A model generated the notes under the pieces. It saw only the letters and a list, made by a program, of their open reading frames with translations, made no database searches and was not told the DNA's origin. From contig NZ_CM000776.2 of assembly GCF_000162575.1 (NCBI RefSeq), positions 686,950 through 750,949 on the forward strand: a DNA stretch of 64,000 nucleotides. The letters run 5' to 3'. The DNA comes from Helicobacter canadensis MIT 98-5491. GTDB taxonomy: Bacteria > Campylobacterota > Campylobacteria > Campylobacterales > Helicobacteraceae. Positions 43,418-52,544 of this stretch are shown here, one piece after another (the first letter of the stretch is position 1; each line of letters opens with the position of its first letter). Both the position numbers and the translations under genes were made by a program.

Positions 43418-44071
43418 ATGTTGCGAGTTATATCAAAGCAATTTAGTATTGTATTAGTTTTTTTGATTGCATTATCTGTGAATGTCTTTGGCAAAGATGT
43501 TTATATTATCCACGGCTATAAAAGCACTAGCAATTATGGGTGGTTTAATGCTGTAGCACAAAAACTAAGCAAAGAGGGATATAAAGTCAATATCTTAAAT
43601 CTGCCTAATGCAGATAAACCTGTGTTAAAAGAATGGCTTGGTGCTATGCAAAAAGAGATTCAAAAGATTGATAGGGATACTTATTTTATCACGCATTCAC
43701 TAGGTGGCATAGCAACTTTGCATTTTTTAAGTGAAACACTTAAATCACAAGATAAAGGCTTTCAAGTCGGTGGCGTGGTTTTGGTTTCTCCTTTTGATGA
43801 AGAGTTAAAAAAATTGCCTATTTTTGGAAGTTTCACGGACAAAAAGCCAAACTACCAAATCCTAAAAAATGTGATTAAAAATCGTGTGGTGATTTCTGCC
43901 AAAGATGATGCAATCGTGCCTACTGATTTAAGCTACAAACTTGCCAAATCTTTAGACGCGGATTTTATCCAAACGCAAAAAGGCGGTCATTTTATGGAAT
44001 CTGAAGGCTACACAGACTTACCACTTGTGATAGAAGTTTTTCAAAATTTCCCTGCAGAATCTAAAAAATAG
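43418..44071 (+). CDS. Secreted RBBP9/YdeN-type serine hydrolase
   Basis: A 217-residue alpha/beta hydrolase with a signal peptide (IVLVFLIALSVNVFG, about residues 10-25). The nucleophile elbow HSLGG places serine at residue 94; DDAIVPTD and GGHFMES supply Asp and His. Start ATG 43418 has AAAGGAG upstream; an earlier in-frame ATG would spoil the signal. RBBP9/YdeN hydrolases act on unknown small esters; here it should be periplasmic. Confidence 0.85.
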   Translation: MLRVISKQFSIVLVFLIALSVNVFGKDVYIIHGYKSTSNYGWFNAVAQKLSKEGYKVNILNLPNADKPVLKEWLGAMQKEIQKIDRDTYFITHSLGGIATLHFLSETLKSQDKGFQVGGVVLVSPFDEELKKLPIFGSFTDKKPNYQILKNVIKNRVVISAKDDAIVPTDLSYKLAKSLDADFIQTQKGGHFMESEGYTDLPLVIEVFQNFPAESKK

Positions 44072-44110
44072 AGAATCCTTAAGAGCATTTATATTTGCTA
44101 TAGATTGTGC

Positions 44111-44116
44111 TACAAT
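44111..44116 (+). promoter_or_regulatory. Probable extended -10 element for the amino-acid ABC transporter
   Basis: TACAAT preceded by TG with one base between, 45 bases before ATG 44161. It would drive the binding protein, permease and ATPase as one operon. Confidence 0.45.
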
Positions 44117-44160
44117 ACACAAAAGATTTGCAAATTAAAATGACTTATAAAGGAAGAAAA

Positions 44161-44892
44161 ATGAAAAATTTTCTTAAGATATTTTCAATTATTTTGGCAT
44201 TGATAGCTTTCTTTGGTTGTGAAAAAAAGGAAGAAAAATCTAAAGTTTATGTAGGTATGAATGCGGATTTTGCACCTTTTGAGTATAGAGAAGGGAAGAA
44301 TATTGTCGGATTTGATGTGGATTTAATGCGAGAAATTGCTAAGATTTCTGGGATTGAAGTTGAGTTTATGGATATTCAATTTGATGGGTTATTGCCTGCA
44401 TTAGAATTAGGAAAAATTGATATGATTATCTCTGGTATGACAGTAACAGAAAATCGCAAAAAGTTTGTTAATTTTTCTGATTCTTATTTTAATTCTACTC
44501 AAGTTATTTTAGTTAATAGCGAAAATCAAAATATTGGAAATTTTTCGGATTTATCAGGAAAAGTAGTTGGAGTTGCACTAGGATTTACAGGAGATTTGGT
44601 AGTGAGTAAATTGCCTAATGTATCTGTGCAAAAATTTAATACCGCATCAGATTTGATTTTGGCTTTGAAATCGCACAAGGTGGAAGCGGTTGTTTTGGAT
44701 TATGAAACTGCAAAAAATTATGCTGCTCATAATCAAGACTTAAAATTAATCCAAAGTGATGCGGCAAATGAGGAATATGCTATTGCGATGAGAAAAGATG
44801 AGGTAGAGCTATTACAAAAAGTCAATGAGGCTTTAAAAAAGATCAAAGAAAATGGAACTTATGATGCTTTGATAGCTAAATATTTTGATTAA
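44161..44892 (+). CDS. Polar amino-acid ABC transporter substrate-binding lipoprotein
   Basis: A 243-residue family 3 solute-binding protein. A lipoprotein signal ends with AFFGC (C20). VYVGMNADFAPFEYRE, GFDVDLMREIAK and DMIISGMTVTENRKK are typical. It captures a polar amino acid in the periplasm for the permease and ATPase that follow. ATG 44161 has AAAGGAAG upstream and is preferred to an earlier in-frame start that lacks a signal peptide. The specific amino acid cannot be told from sequence. Confidence 0.92.
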   Translation: MKNFLKIFSIILALIAFFGCEKKEEKSKVYVGMNADFAPFEYREGKNIVGFDVDLMREIAKISGIEVEFMDIQFDGLLPALELGKIDMIISGMTVTENRKKFVNFSDSYFNSTQVILVNSENQNIGNFSDLSGKVVGVALGFTGDLVVSKLPNVSVQKFNTASDLILALKSHKVEAVVLDYETAKNYAAHNQDLKLIQSDAANEEYAIAMRKDEVELLQKVNEALKKIKENGTYDALIAKYFD

Positions 44893-44907
44893 GGGCTTTG
44901 AGAAAAT

Positions 44908-45585
44908 ATGCTAGAGTATTTGGAGATATTAAAAGAAGTCTTTATTAATGAAAACCGATATTGGTATTTAGTAGAAGGATTAGGGTTTTCCATTGCCACT
45001 ACCGCGCTTTCAGCATTAATTGGAATCGCATTGGGTATTTTAATAGCATTAATGCAGCTTTCTACTTGGAAGGTTTTATCTAAACTAGCTTTTGCTTATG
45101 TGTATATTATACGCGGAACTCCTGTTGTGGTGCAATTGATGATATGGGCAAATATTGTCTTTGTGGGAGCATTGCGTGATATGCCTATTTTGTTAATTGC
45201 TGCCATTGCTTTTGGGATTAATTCTGGGGCTTATGTTGCCGAGATTATTCGTGCAGGAATTGCTGGGCTTGATAAAGGACAAATGGAAGCAGCAAGGGCT
45301 TTGGGAATGGGTTATGCCCTATCAATGAAAGAAATTATTATTCCTCAAGCTATTAAGAGAATTTTACCGCCTTTAGTGAGTGAATTTATTGCTTTATTAA
45401 AGGAAACTTCAATTGTGGGTTTTATTGGTGGTGTGGATTTACTAAGGGCTGCAAATATTATAACAAGTCAAACTTATCGGGCTATTGAGCCTTTACTTGC
45501 AGTGGGAATTATTTATTTAATTTTAACTTCTATTTTTGCGATGTTAATGCGAAAAGTTGAGAAAAGGCTAAAAGAAAGTGATTAA
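44908..45585 (+). CDS. Polar amino-acid ABC transporter permease
   Basis: A 225-residue inner-membrane permease of the HisM/GlnP type with five predicted helices. [27 protein letters not shown] and [23 protein letters not shown] include the EAA loop that docks the ATPase. It is 15 bases after the binding protein and overlaps the ATPase by eight bases. Confidence 0.93.
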   Translation: MLEYLEILKEVFINENRYWYLVEGLGFSIATTALSALIGIALGILIALMQLSTWKVLSKLAFAYVYIIRGTPVVVQLMIWANIVFVGALRDMPILLIAAIAFGINSGAYVAEIIRAGIAGLDKGQMEAARALGMGYALSMKEIIIPQAIKRILPPLVSEFIALLKETSIVGFIGGVDLLRAANIITSQTYRAIEPLLAVGIIYLILTSIFAMLMRKVEKRLKESD

Positions 45586-46306
45586 AATAGAGAATTTGCA
45601 TAAAAAATTTGGAGAAATAGAAGTTTTAAAAGGGATTAATGTAGAAGTTTCTAAAGGGGAAGTAATTGCTATTATTGGACCTTCTGGAAGTGGTAAATCT
45701 ACCTTTTTGCGATGTATTAATAGAATGGAAGATCCAAGTTGCGGTCAGATCATTATTGATGGGCAAAATATTATGGATAAGTCAGTGGATATTAATCTTG
45801 TTCGCCAAAAATTGGGAATGGTTTTTCAGCATTTTAATTTATTCCCCCATAAAAAAGTGATAGAAAATATCACTTTAGCACCAATGAAACTTAAGAAAAT
45901 TCCAAAAGAAATGGCTTATAAAAAAGCAATAGATTTACTAAACAAGGTTGGCTTGGTTTCCAAAAAAGATGTATATCCAAATAAGCTTTCAGGTGGGCAG
46001 AAACAAAGAATCGCTATTGCTAGGGCTTTGGCTATGGAGCCAGAGATTATGCTTTTTGATGAGCCCACTTCTTCTTTAGATCCAGAAATGATTAAAGAAG
46101 TGCTAGATGTAATGAAAGATTTGGCAAAAGAGGGTATGACAATGATGATTGTAACTCACGAAATGGGATTTGCCAAAAATGTGGCGAGTCGGATTCTTTT
46201 TATGAGCGAGGGTAAAATCATCGAAGATGAATCGCCCAATAAGTTTTTTACTAATCCAAAAAACCAAAGAGTGAAAGATTTCTTGCATAAAGTTTTGGAT
46301 AAATAA
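45578..46306 (+). CDS. Polar amino-acid ABC transporter ATP-binding protein
   Basis: A 242-residue ABC ATPase starting at GTG 45578. Walker A is GPSGSGKST (residues 34-42), the signature is [16 protein letters not shown], and Walker B is [15 protein letters not shown]. It is closest in form to GlnQ/HisP and completes a three-gene importer. It faces ligA in a convergent arrangement with 57 bases between them and no clear terminator hairpin. Confidence 0.94.
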   Translation: MIKIENLHKKFGEIEVLKGINVEVSKGEVIAIIGPSGSGKSTFLRCINRMEDPSCGQIIIDGQNIMDKSVDINLVRQKLGMVFQHFNLFPHKKVIENITLAPMKLKKIPKEMAYKKAIDLLNKVGLVSKKDVYPNKLSGGQKQRIAIARALAMEPEIMLFDEPTSSLDPEMIKEVLDVMKDLAKEGMTMMIVTHEMGFAKNVASRILFMSEGKIIEDESPNKFFTNPKNQRVKDFLHKVLDK

Positions 46307-46363
46307 TTTATCCTTAGAAACTAACACTAGCTTGACCGCAAGAATCTTATCAATATTTTTGTG

Positions 46364-48316
46364 TTATTTTTTGGTTTCTTGAATAAGATTCCAAAAATCC
46401 TCTTCGCTAATAACTTTTACTCCAAGTTCTTGAGCCTTAGTGAGCTTGGATCCTGCCTCTTCTCCACAGAGTAGAAAATTTGTCTTTTTTGAGACACTAC
46501 TAGAGACTTTTGCGCCTAGTGATTCTAGAATCTCTTGATACACTTCTCTTTTTTGTGAGAGTGTGCCAGTGATGACAAAGGTTTGATTGCTAAGATTTGC
46601 ATTGGTGGTGCTTTGATTGCATTTGGGTTGTAGAATCGCTAGGAGATGATTGATTCTTTCTTGATTGACATGGCAAAATTCTACAAGTGAGTTTGCCATT
46701 TCTTCCCCAAAGCCATCAAGCACCACAAAATCTTCAAAACTCTTATGATAAAAGTCATTGCCAAAGGTATTTGCAAGTTTTTTACTCGCACCCTCGCCAA
46801 TATGTTCGATTCCTAAAGCATTAATAAAACGCCATAAATCAATCCCTTTAGCCTGTTTGATAGCATTTAAAAGGTTGTGAATCTTTTTGTCTTTAAATCC
46901 TTCTAAGCCTTCTAAATCTTCATATTGAAGTGAAAAAATATCTTCAATTTTGGTAATCTTTCCAAGCTCAAAGAGTAAATCGATAATTCTTTTGCCAAGC
47001 CCATCAATATTAAGTGCCTTTTTGCTTATAAAGTGAATAAGCGAGTTTTTTACCCTTGCTTTACAATTTAAATTTTGGCATTTGATGAGTTTTTCTTCAA
47101 TAAGTAGCTCACTATTGCAAATAGGGCAGTGCGTTGGCATTTTACATTGTTTTTGCGTGCCATCGCGTAAGGTAGGCAGTGATTTAATGATTTTTGGTAT
47201 CACATCTCCACTGCGAATAAGAATAACAGAATCATTAATTAAAATATCTTTTTTTTTGATTTCATCAAAGTTATGCAAGGTTGCACGGCTAACTTTTGCT
47301 CCCTCAATCATCACAGGTTCTAGGATAGCCACAGGGGTAATAACTCCCGTTCTACCAACTTGTAAAACAATGTCTAAAATTTTTGCCTTTTTTTCAATAG
47401 CGGGAAATTTGTATGCACAGGCAAAGCGTGGAGCTTTTATGGTAAAGCCTAGAGATTTTTGCAGTGGAATATTATCCACTCTAATCACCATTCCATCAAG
47501 TGTAATGGGATAAGAATCACGCTTAGAAATGAGATTTTGATAAGAATCTTCTATTGCTTGTAAGTTTGAGCAGAGCTTAGAGAAAGGTGAAGCTATGAAT
47601 CCAAAGGAGCGAATTTTCTCCATTAGTGCAAAAAAGCTCTCTTCATTGATTTGACAAAACCCCACACCCCAAGGGATAAATTGTAGTTTGCGTTTTGAAG
47701 TGATTTTAGAATCTAATTGCCTTAAGCTTCCAGCGGCTGCATTACGCGGATTTGCAAAAAGTGCTTCCCCATTTTCTAGCCTCTCTTGATTGATAGCTTC
47801 AAAATCATCTTTGGCAATCACGCATTCCCCACGGATTTCTATTTTATCAGTATAAGGAATGCTAAGGGGAATGCTAGGAATGGTTTTGGCATTTTGAGTA
47901 ACTTCTTCTCCGATGAATCCATCCCCTCTTGTGGTAGCTTTTTGCAATATTCCATTTTCATAAAGCAAATTGAGACTAGCACCATCAAATTTGGGATCAA
48001 TAGTAAAATTTAGATTTTCGTCCTTGCTAACTCTGTTAATCCAATCTTGTAATTCTTGAGTATTAAAAATATCATCCAAGCTCCACATACGCTCTATGTG
48101 TTCGGATTTGTTAAAAGATTCTAAAATGCGATCCCCAACTCTTTGGGTTGGAGAATCTTTGGAAATTTGTGTGGGATTGTTTGCTTCAAATTCTTTGATT
48201 TGATGATAGAGTGCATCATACTCTTCATCGCTAGCTATGGGATCATCTAAAATATAATAGTGTTTAGCCCATAAATTCAGTGTTTTAATGGCTTCTAAAT
48301 AAGAATCATAGCTCAT
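46364..48316 (-). CDS. ligA: NAD-dependent DNA ligase
   Basis: A 650-residue ligase. The adenylated lysine is K109 in IDPKFDGAS; a four-cysteine zinc site ([22 protein letters not shown] in two halves) and helix-hairpin-helix motifs ([30 protein letters not shown]) follow, and the C-terminal BRCT domain is [16 protein letters not shown] onward. It seals nicks in replication and repair. It starts within the stop of luxS (ATGA overlap). Confidence 0.97.
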   Translation of the reverse strand: MSYDSYLEAIKTLNLWAKHYYILDDPIASDEEYDALYHQIKEFEANNPTQISKDSPTQRVGDRILESFNKSEHIERMWSLDDIFNTQELQDWINRVSKDENLNFTIDPKFDGASLNLLYENGILQKATTRGDGFIGEEVTQNAKTIPSIPLSIPYTDKIEIRGECVIAKDDFEAINQERLENGEALFANPRNAAAGSLRQLDSKITSKRKLQFIPWGVGFCQINEESFFALMEKIRSFGFIASPFSKLCSNLQAIEDSYQNLISKRDSYPITLDGMVIRVDNIPLQKSLGFTIKAPRFACAYKFPAIEKKAKILDIVLQVGRTGVITPVAILEPVMIEGAKVSRATLHNFDEIKKKDILINDSVILIRSGDVIPKIIKSLPTLRDGTQKQCKMPTHCPICNSELLIEEKLIKCQNLNCKARVKNSLIHFISKKALNIDGLGKRIIDLLFELGKITKIEDIFSLQYEDLEGLEGFKDKKIHNLLNAIKQAKGIDLWRFINALGIEHIGEGASKKLANTFGNDFYHKSFEDFVVLDGFGEEMANSLVEFCHVNQERINHLLAILQPKCNQSTTNANLSNQTFVITGTLSQKREVYQEILESLGAKVSSSVSKKTNFLLCGEEAGSKLTKAQELGVKVISEEDFWNLIQETKK

Positions 48317-48795
48317 AAATTAAGCTTTAATGATTCATTATCCATAATTCCAATTCCCTTATTTAGCGTATCTCTTGCAATTTCTTTGGCAGCATCTAAA
48401 GAGTGCATTTTGTAAGTGCCGCATTGCAGTTCATTGGCTTCTGGAATCTCATTAACCTCTAAAATATCTTTCATACTTGCTTCCCAAGCATTTTTCACAG
48501 CTTCAGGGCTTGGTTTGCCAATTAAGCTCATATAAAATCCTGTGCGACAACCCATAGGTGAAATATCGATAATTTCAACTTTATCGCTATTTAAATGTTC
48601 GCGCATAAACCCCGCAAAAAGATGCTCTAGAGTGTGGATTCCTTCTTGGCTTAGAATCTCCACATTGGGTTTGCAAAAGCGTAAATCAAAGACGCAAATT
48701 TCATCACCTTTTGGAGTGTGCATAACTTTGCCTAGTCGCACTGCTGGAGCAGGCATTTTTTTGTGATCAACTTTGAAGCTATCTAAGAGTGGCAT
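48313..48795 (-). CDS. luxS: S-ribosylhomocysteine lyase
   Basis: A 160-residue metalloenzyme that cleaves S-ribosylhomocysteine to homocysteine and the AI-2 precursor. The metal ligands are H54 and H58 (HTLEH) and the second cysteine in LQCGTY near residue 125; C83 in [10 protein letters not shown] is the general base. In Helicobacter it serves both activated-methyl recycling and AI-2 signalling. It is translationally coupled to ligA. Confidence 0.97.
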   Translation of the reverse strand: MPLLDSFKVDHKKMPAPAVRLGKVMHTPKGDEICVFDLRFCKPNVEILSQEGIHTLEHLFAGFMREHLNSDKVEIIDISPMGCRTGFYMSLIGKPSPEAVKNAWEASMKDILEVNEIPEANELQCGTYKMHSLDAAKEIARDTLNKGIGIMDNESLKLNL

Positions 48796-48856
48796 AAGTA
48801 TCCTTTAGAATAAAAATAAATGGCAGAATCTTACAAAAAAAATATTCATAAAAAGT

Positions 48857-49855
48857 TTAATTAATAGTGCTTTTCTTTAAAAAGTCTAAAATTTTTAAAG
48901 TCATACTTGAAATAGGGAGATTTTTGAGTTCTTCTTGGGTAAAAAATTCAATTTTTTGCTGGGTTTGCTGGAGTAGTTCTTGAGATTGCAGTGAGTAGAG
49001 ATGAAGTGTTAAATTGTATTTGGTATAAGCGTGTTTGAGGATTCCTAGCTTGTTAGTTTGGTGGGATTTGGGAGGTGAGATAAGGGGGAAATTATAAAGG
49101 TTATAATAAAGCTTAGTTTGGCTTTTGGTTAAAGCAAATTTGGAATCTTGAATAAAGATTCCAATCTCTAAAGTTTGTTTTAGTAAAGCAGTTTTTTTAG
49201 TGGGTGTGTAGAATGTAGGATTTTCTTTGCCTTGGCAAAAGGGCTGGAGTGGGCATTGTGTGCATTTGGGATTTTTAGGAGTGCAGAGAGTAGCGCCAAT
49301 GTCTAAAAGGGCTTGATTATGATTAAAAGGTTCTTGTGTGTTAAGGATTGTCTTTGCCTTTGATTCAAGGAGTTTTGGGCTAGGGGATTGCAAGGCAAAG
49401 AAACGCGTTAAGATTCGTTTGATATTAGAATCAACAAAACTCACTGCTCTATCATAACCAAAACAAGCAATCGCCCCTGCAGTGTAGCGACCAATCCCTG
49501 GAAGCTTTTGGAGAGATTCTATATCTTTGGGTAGGATACCTTTATGAGATTCACAACAAATCTTAGCGCATTTTAAGAGATTTCTTGCGCGAGTATAATA
49601 CCCAAGTCCGCGCCATTGCAATAAAACTTCTTCTTCCTTAGCCTTAGAGAGAGTTTCTAGGGTGGGAAATTTTTCTAAAAAAGGAAAATAAAATCGTTCT
49701 AGAATCGTTTTAACTTGGGTTTGTTGTAGCATAATTTCACTTACCAAAACTCTATAAGCACGATTTTTTGAGGTTTTATCACGCCAAGGGAGAGATTTAC
49801 GCCCTTTTTTTTCATACCATAAAAGAATGCTAGAATGCAAAAGGGGTAAATTCAT
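48857..49855 (-). CDS. mutY: A/G-specific adenine DNA glycosylase
   Basis: A 332-residue base-excision enzyme that removes adenine opposite 8-oxoguanine. LPWRDKTSKNRAYRVLVSE and MLQQTQVKTI open it, the helix-hairpin-helix is LQKLPGIGRYTAGAI with catalytic Asp in VDSNIK, and the iron-sulfur cluster has the C-X6-C-X2-C-X5-C spacing. The C-terminal NUDIX-like domain is short and divergent. Six bases separate it from the next upstream gene. Confidence 0.95.
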   Translation of the reverse strand: MNLPLLHSSILLWYEKKGRKSLPWRDKTSKNRAYRVLVSEIMLQQTQVKTILERFYFPFLEKFPTLETLSKAKEEEVLLQWRGLGYYTRARNLLKCAKICCESHKGILPKDIESLQKLPGIGRYTAGAIACFGYDRAVSFVDSNIKRILTRFFALQSPSPKLLESKAKTILNTQEPFNHNQALLDIGATLCTPKNPKCTQCPLQPFCQGKENPTFYTPTKKTALLKQTLEIGIFIQDSKFALTKSQTKLYYNLYNFPLISPPKSHQTNKLGILKHAYTKYNLTLHLYSLQSQELLQQTQQKIEFFTQEELKNLPISSMTLKILDFLKKSTIN

Positions 49856-49861
49856 CGTTAG

Positions 49862-50860
49862 TTAGAGATTTGGAAGGATTGTTTCTTTGTAGGTTTTTAA
49901 AATATTTTTAGAATCTTCAAGGCTAGGCGAGAGAAGTTTGAGAGCTAGAGAATCAGGCATATATTGTTTTTTAATCTCTAAAATTTGCTCGATACAATCG
50001 CTGGGAGTTCCAACAATCATTGTTTCAAGTATTTTGTCTTTATTGAAAAATTCAGCCCTAAATTCTTCATAATCGCTTGTTTTGATAATGGATTCAAAGG
50101 TTGGATTACTTTCATTAGCCCTAAGCATACATTGTGTGAAAATATCCACGCCCATTTGTGCCTTTTCTTCAGCGACTTCACGATTGTCATCTACATAAAA
50201 TGCTCTTGTGAGTGTGAATTCGTATTTTTTAGGATGGTTGTTTTTGAAAATTTGATGAATCTGTTGTGCGCGATTTTCTTTCAGTGTTAAGGAGCCAAGG
50301 AAATTATACCCTAAAGTGGCTACTTTTTGGAGCGTTTCATCATTATCGCTGGCAACATAAAAAGGAATTAAACCGCGTGGATGAGGGCGGATACTTACAT
50401 TATTGATTTCAAAAAAATTCCCACTAAAATTAACTTGTTCTTTAAAAAGCAATTGATGCACAATTTGTGCATTTTCTAACATAATTTCGCGGTTATTTTC
50501 TGGATTATTTCCTCTATCAATATTAAAGATAGGAAATGCACCTCTTGCAAATCCAAAGAGAAAACGCCCTTTAGAGAGTAGATCAAGTGTTGCAATTTTT
50601 TCTGCAATTTGAATGGGATGATAATGTGGGAGTAAAATAGCTGCACTTCCTATTTTGATGTTTTGAGTTTGTGCGAGTGCTGCACTAATTAGAGTTGTAG
50701 TGGCTGAACAGAGAGTAAAATTGTTGAAATGATGTTCTCCAATCCAAGCTTCATCTAAACCTAATGAATCGCAATATTTAATTATTTCTAAAGAATTTAA
50801 AATGGCTTCTGCTTCATTATTATGCCAATTTTCCATAAGTGTAAAGATTCCACTTCTCAA
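49862..50860 (-). CDS. LLM class flavin-dependent oxidoreductase
   Basis: A 332-residue luciferase-like monooxygenase. LGLDEAWIGEHHFNNFTL and IKIGSAAILLPHYHPIQIAEKIATLDLLSKGRF, written here in parts, are the family's core segments. It should use reduced FMN and oxygen on an unknown substrate. No flavin reductase is adjacent. It lies just upstream of mutY on the same strand and could be co-transcribed with it. Confidence 0.85.
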   Translation of the reverse strand: MRSGIFTLMENWHNNEAEAILNSLEIIKYCDSLGLDEAWIGEHHFNNFTLCSATTTLISAALAQTQNIKIGSAAILLPHYHPIQIAEKIATLDLLSKGRFLFGFARGAFPIFNIDRGNNPENNREIMLENAQIVHQLLFKEQVNFSGNFFEINNVSIRPHPRGLIPFYVASDNDETLQKVATLGYNFLGSLTLKENRAQQIHQIFKNNHPKKYEFTLTRAFYVDDNREVAEEKAQMGVDIFTQCMLRANESNPTFESIIKTSDYEEFRAEFFNKDKILETMIVGTPSDCIEQILEIKKQYMPDSLALKLLSPSLEDSKNILKTYKETILPNL

Positions 50861-50990
50861 AAGATGACTCCTTTTTGAATGTATTTTGTTATTTTAACAA
50901 AAATATTTGGAATCTTTAGAGAAAAAAGAAATGATTTTTGTTTGAAAGATTGTAGAATCCTTAAGGGTTATTAAGAATTCTACTTTTTTT

Positions 50991-52088
50991 TTAATTGTCT
51001 TCAAGCGTTTTCATATCGATGACATAGCGGAATTTTGCCTTGCCTGTTGTGAGATTTTCATATGCTTCATTGATTTGATTTGCTGCAATAATTTCTGTCT
51101 CTGGATAGATTTTGTGTTTTAGCGAAAAATCTAGCATTTCTTGAGTTTCTTTCATACCGCCAATGAGTGAGCCATACACTTTTTTGTGTGCATTAAAAAT
51201 AAGTCCTTGCGCTCCAATTTTTGGATCCACTTCAGAAGGTGGAAGCCCAACAATTCCCATTTCTCCACCAAGCTTAAGGAGCTTGAGATATGCGGTAATG
51301 TCATAAGGCGTAGGAATAGTGGAAATAATAAGATCAAATCGTTCTGTAACAACTTTAGGATCTGTCGTGTCATATAGCTTTGTAGCGCCGAGTTTGAGGG
51401 CATCTTGTTCTTTGTTTTTGTTTCTTGCAAAAATAAACACTTCAGCACCCATTTGCTTAGCATATTTAAGTGCCATCATACCAAGCCCACCAAACCCTGC
51501 TACAGCGACTTTATCTCCAGCCTTTACCTTGCTAAATTTCAGTGGTGCATACGTAGTAATCCCTGCGCAAAGCAATGGTGCGACCTTTTCAAGTGGGGCA
51601 TCTTGTGGCACCGTTACAGCAAACTTTTCGCTTACTACAATGTTGTTAGAATATCCACCATAAGTAGGCTCATCATTATGGCAATAATCTTTGCAATCAT
51701 AAGTAGCGACCATACCGCGTTCGCAATACTGCTCGTTACTTGCCTTACACGCTTCGCATTCCCCACAAGAATTGACCATACAACCAACCCCTGCATAATC
51801 TCCGACTTTAAATTTGCTTACCTTGCTACCAACTGCCACAACACGCCCTGCTATTTCGTGTCCTGGCACCATAGGATAGATTCCCTTATGCCACTCACTG
51901 CGTGCAGAGTGGATATCGCTATGGCAGATTCCAGCATATAAAATCTCGATTAAAATGTCGCTTTCCCCCAAAGCGTGGCGAGAAAATTCAAAAGGCTTGA
52001 AGGTATCATCTTTGTGTTGCACCGCATAACCTTTGGCGGTGATTCTTTTGCCTTCTTTGATTTCATTGAGGTTTGAATCTAATAACAT
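50991..52088 (-). CDS. Zinc-dependent NADP alcohol dehydrogenase (YahK/CAD type)
   Basis: A 365-residue medium-chain dehydrogenase. Catalytic zinc ligands are in GICHSDIHSA and GHEIAGRV; the structural zinc cluster is CGECEACKASNEQYC. AVAGFGGLGMMALKYAKQMGA is the cofactor site. YahK-type enzymes reduce a wide range of aldehydes with NADPH. Its wording is somewhat richer in C and G than its neighbours, which may mark acquisition. TAAGGAGA lies before its ATG and a good promoter box further up. Confidence 0.9.
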   Translation of the reverse strand: MLLDSNLNEIKEGKRITAKGYAVQHKDDTFKPFEFSRHALGESDILIEILYAGICHSDIHSARSEWHKGIYPMVPGHEIAGRVVAVGSKVSKFKVGDYAGVGCMVNSCGECEACKASNEQYCERGMVATYDCKDYCHNDEPTYGGYSNNIVVSEKFAVTVPQDAPLEKVAPLLCAGITTYAPLKFSKVKAGDKVAVAGFGGLGMMALKYAKQMGAEVFIFARNKNKEQDALKLGATKLYDTTDPKVVTERFDLIISTIPTPYDITAYLKLLKLGGEMGIVGLPPSEVDPKIGAQGLIFNAHKKVYGSLIGGMKETQEMLDFSLKHKIYPETEIIAANQINEAYENLTTGKAKFRYVIDMKTLEDN

Positions 52089-52544
52089 CTCATCTCCTTA
52101 GATAAAAAATAAAAATGTAATTATAAAAGATGAGAGTTACTCTAAGTCAAGAGAATCGATTAAAAAATGAATAAAAAACCACTAAACTTTAATGCTATAT
52201 AGCACTTAGTAGTAAATAAGATTTAAAGGTTTTGATTTTAAAATAGAAATCAATCTTGCGTGACTTATCAAAAACTACTTATTTAAGCTTTTAATGCCTT
52301 TTTCCATATAAGTAAGCTCAATAGGTTTTATCTTTATAAATCGTGTTTTGTATTAACCAGCGGAGTTATCCCTAGCCTAAGCTAGAGATAAAAATGAAAT
52401 TTTAAATTAATTCTACATAGAAGGAATGAAGTTTTTTTTAATTCTTCTTTTATTGCGTTGCATTAACTATATGTTTAAAACTATTTAGATTTTTTGGAGA
52501 AGCTTAAGTAGCTATCTCCAAACTAAAACTTACTTGGTAGTTGA
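52089..52544. other. 456-base intergenic region between the alcohol dehydrogenase and autotransporter genes
   Basis: No gene of convincing length on either strand. It holds the dehydrogenase promoter (52120-52125, minus), a 12-base palindrome TGCTATATAGCA at 52193-52204, an imperfect 11-bp hairpin at 52366-52391 (perfect with one G-U pair on the minus-strand RNA), and an inverted repeat TTTGGAGA/TCTCCAAA near 52493-52525 just past the autotransporter stop. None has a following T tract, so none is a standard terminator. Confidence 0.5.
52120..52125 (-). promoter_or_regulatory. Probable -10 element of the alcohol dehydrogenase gene
   Basis: TATAAT on the minus strand, 31 bases before the ATG at 52088. 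The ribosome binding site AAGGAGA lies between. Confidence 0.5.

Noticed and set aside
51405-51941. 178-codon plus-strand frame opposite the alcohol dehydrogenase
   Set aside because: Antisense shadow of a well-conserved gene; no domain and poor composition.
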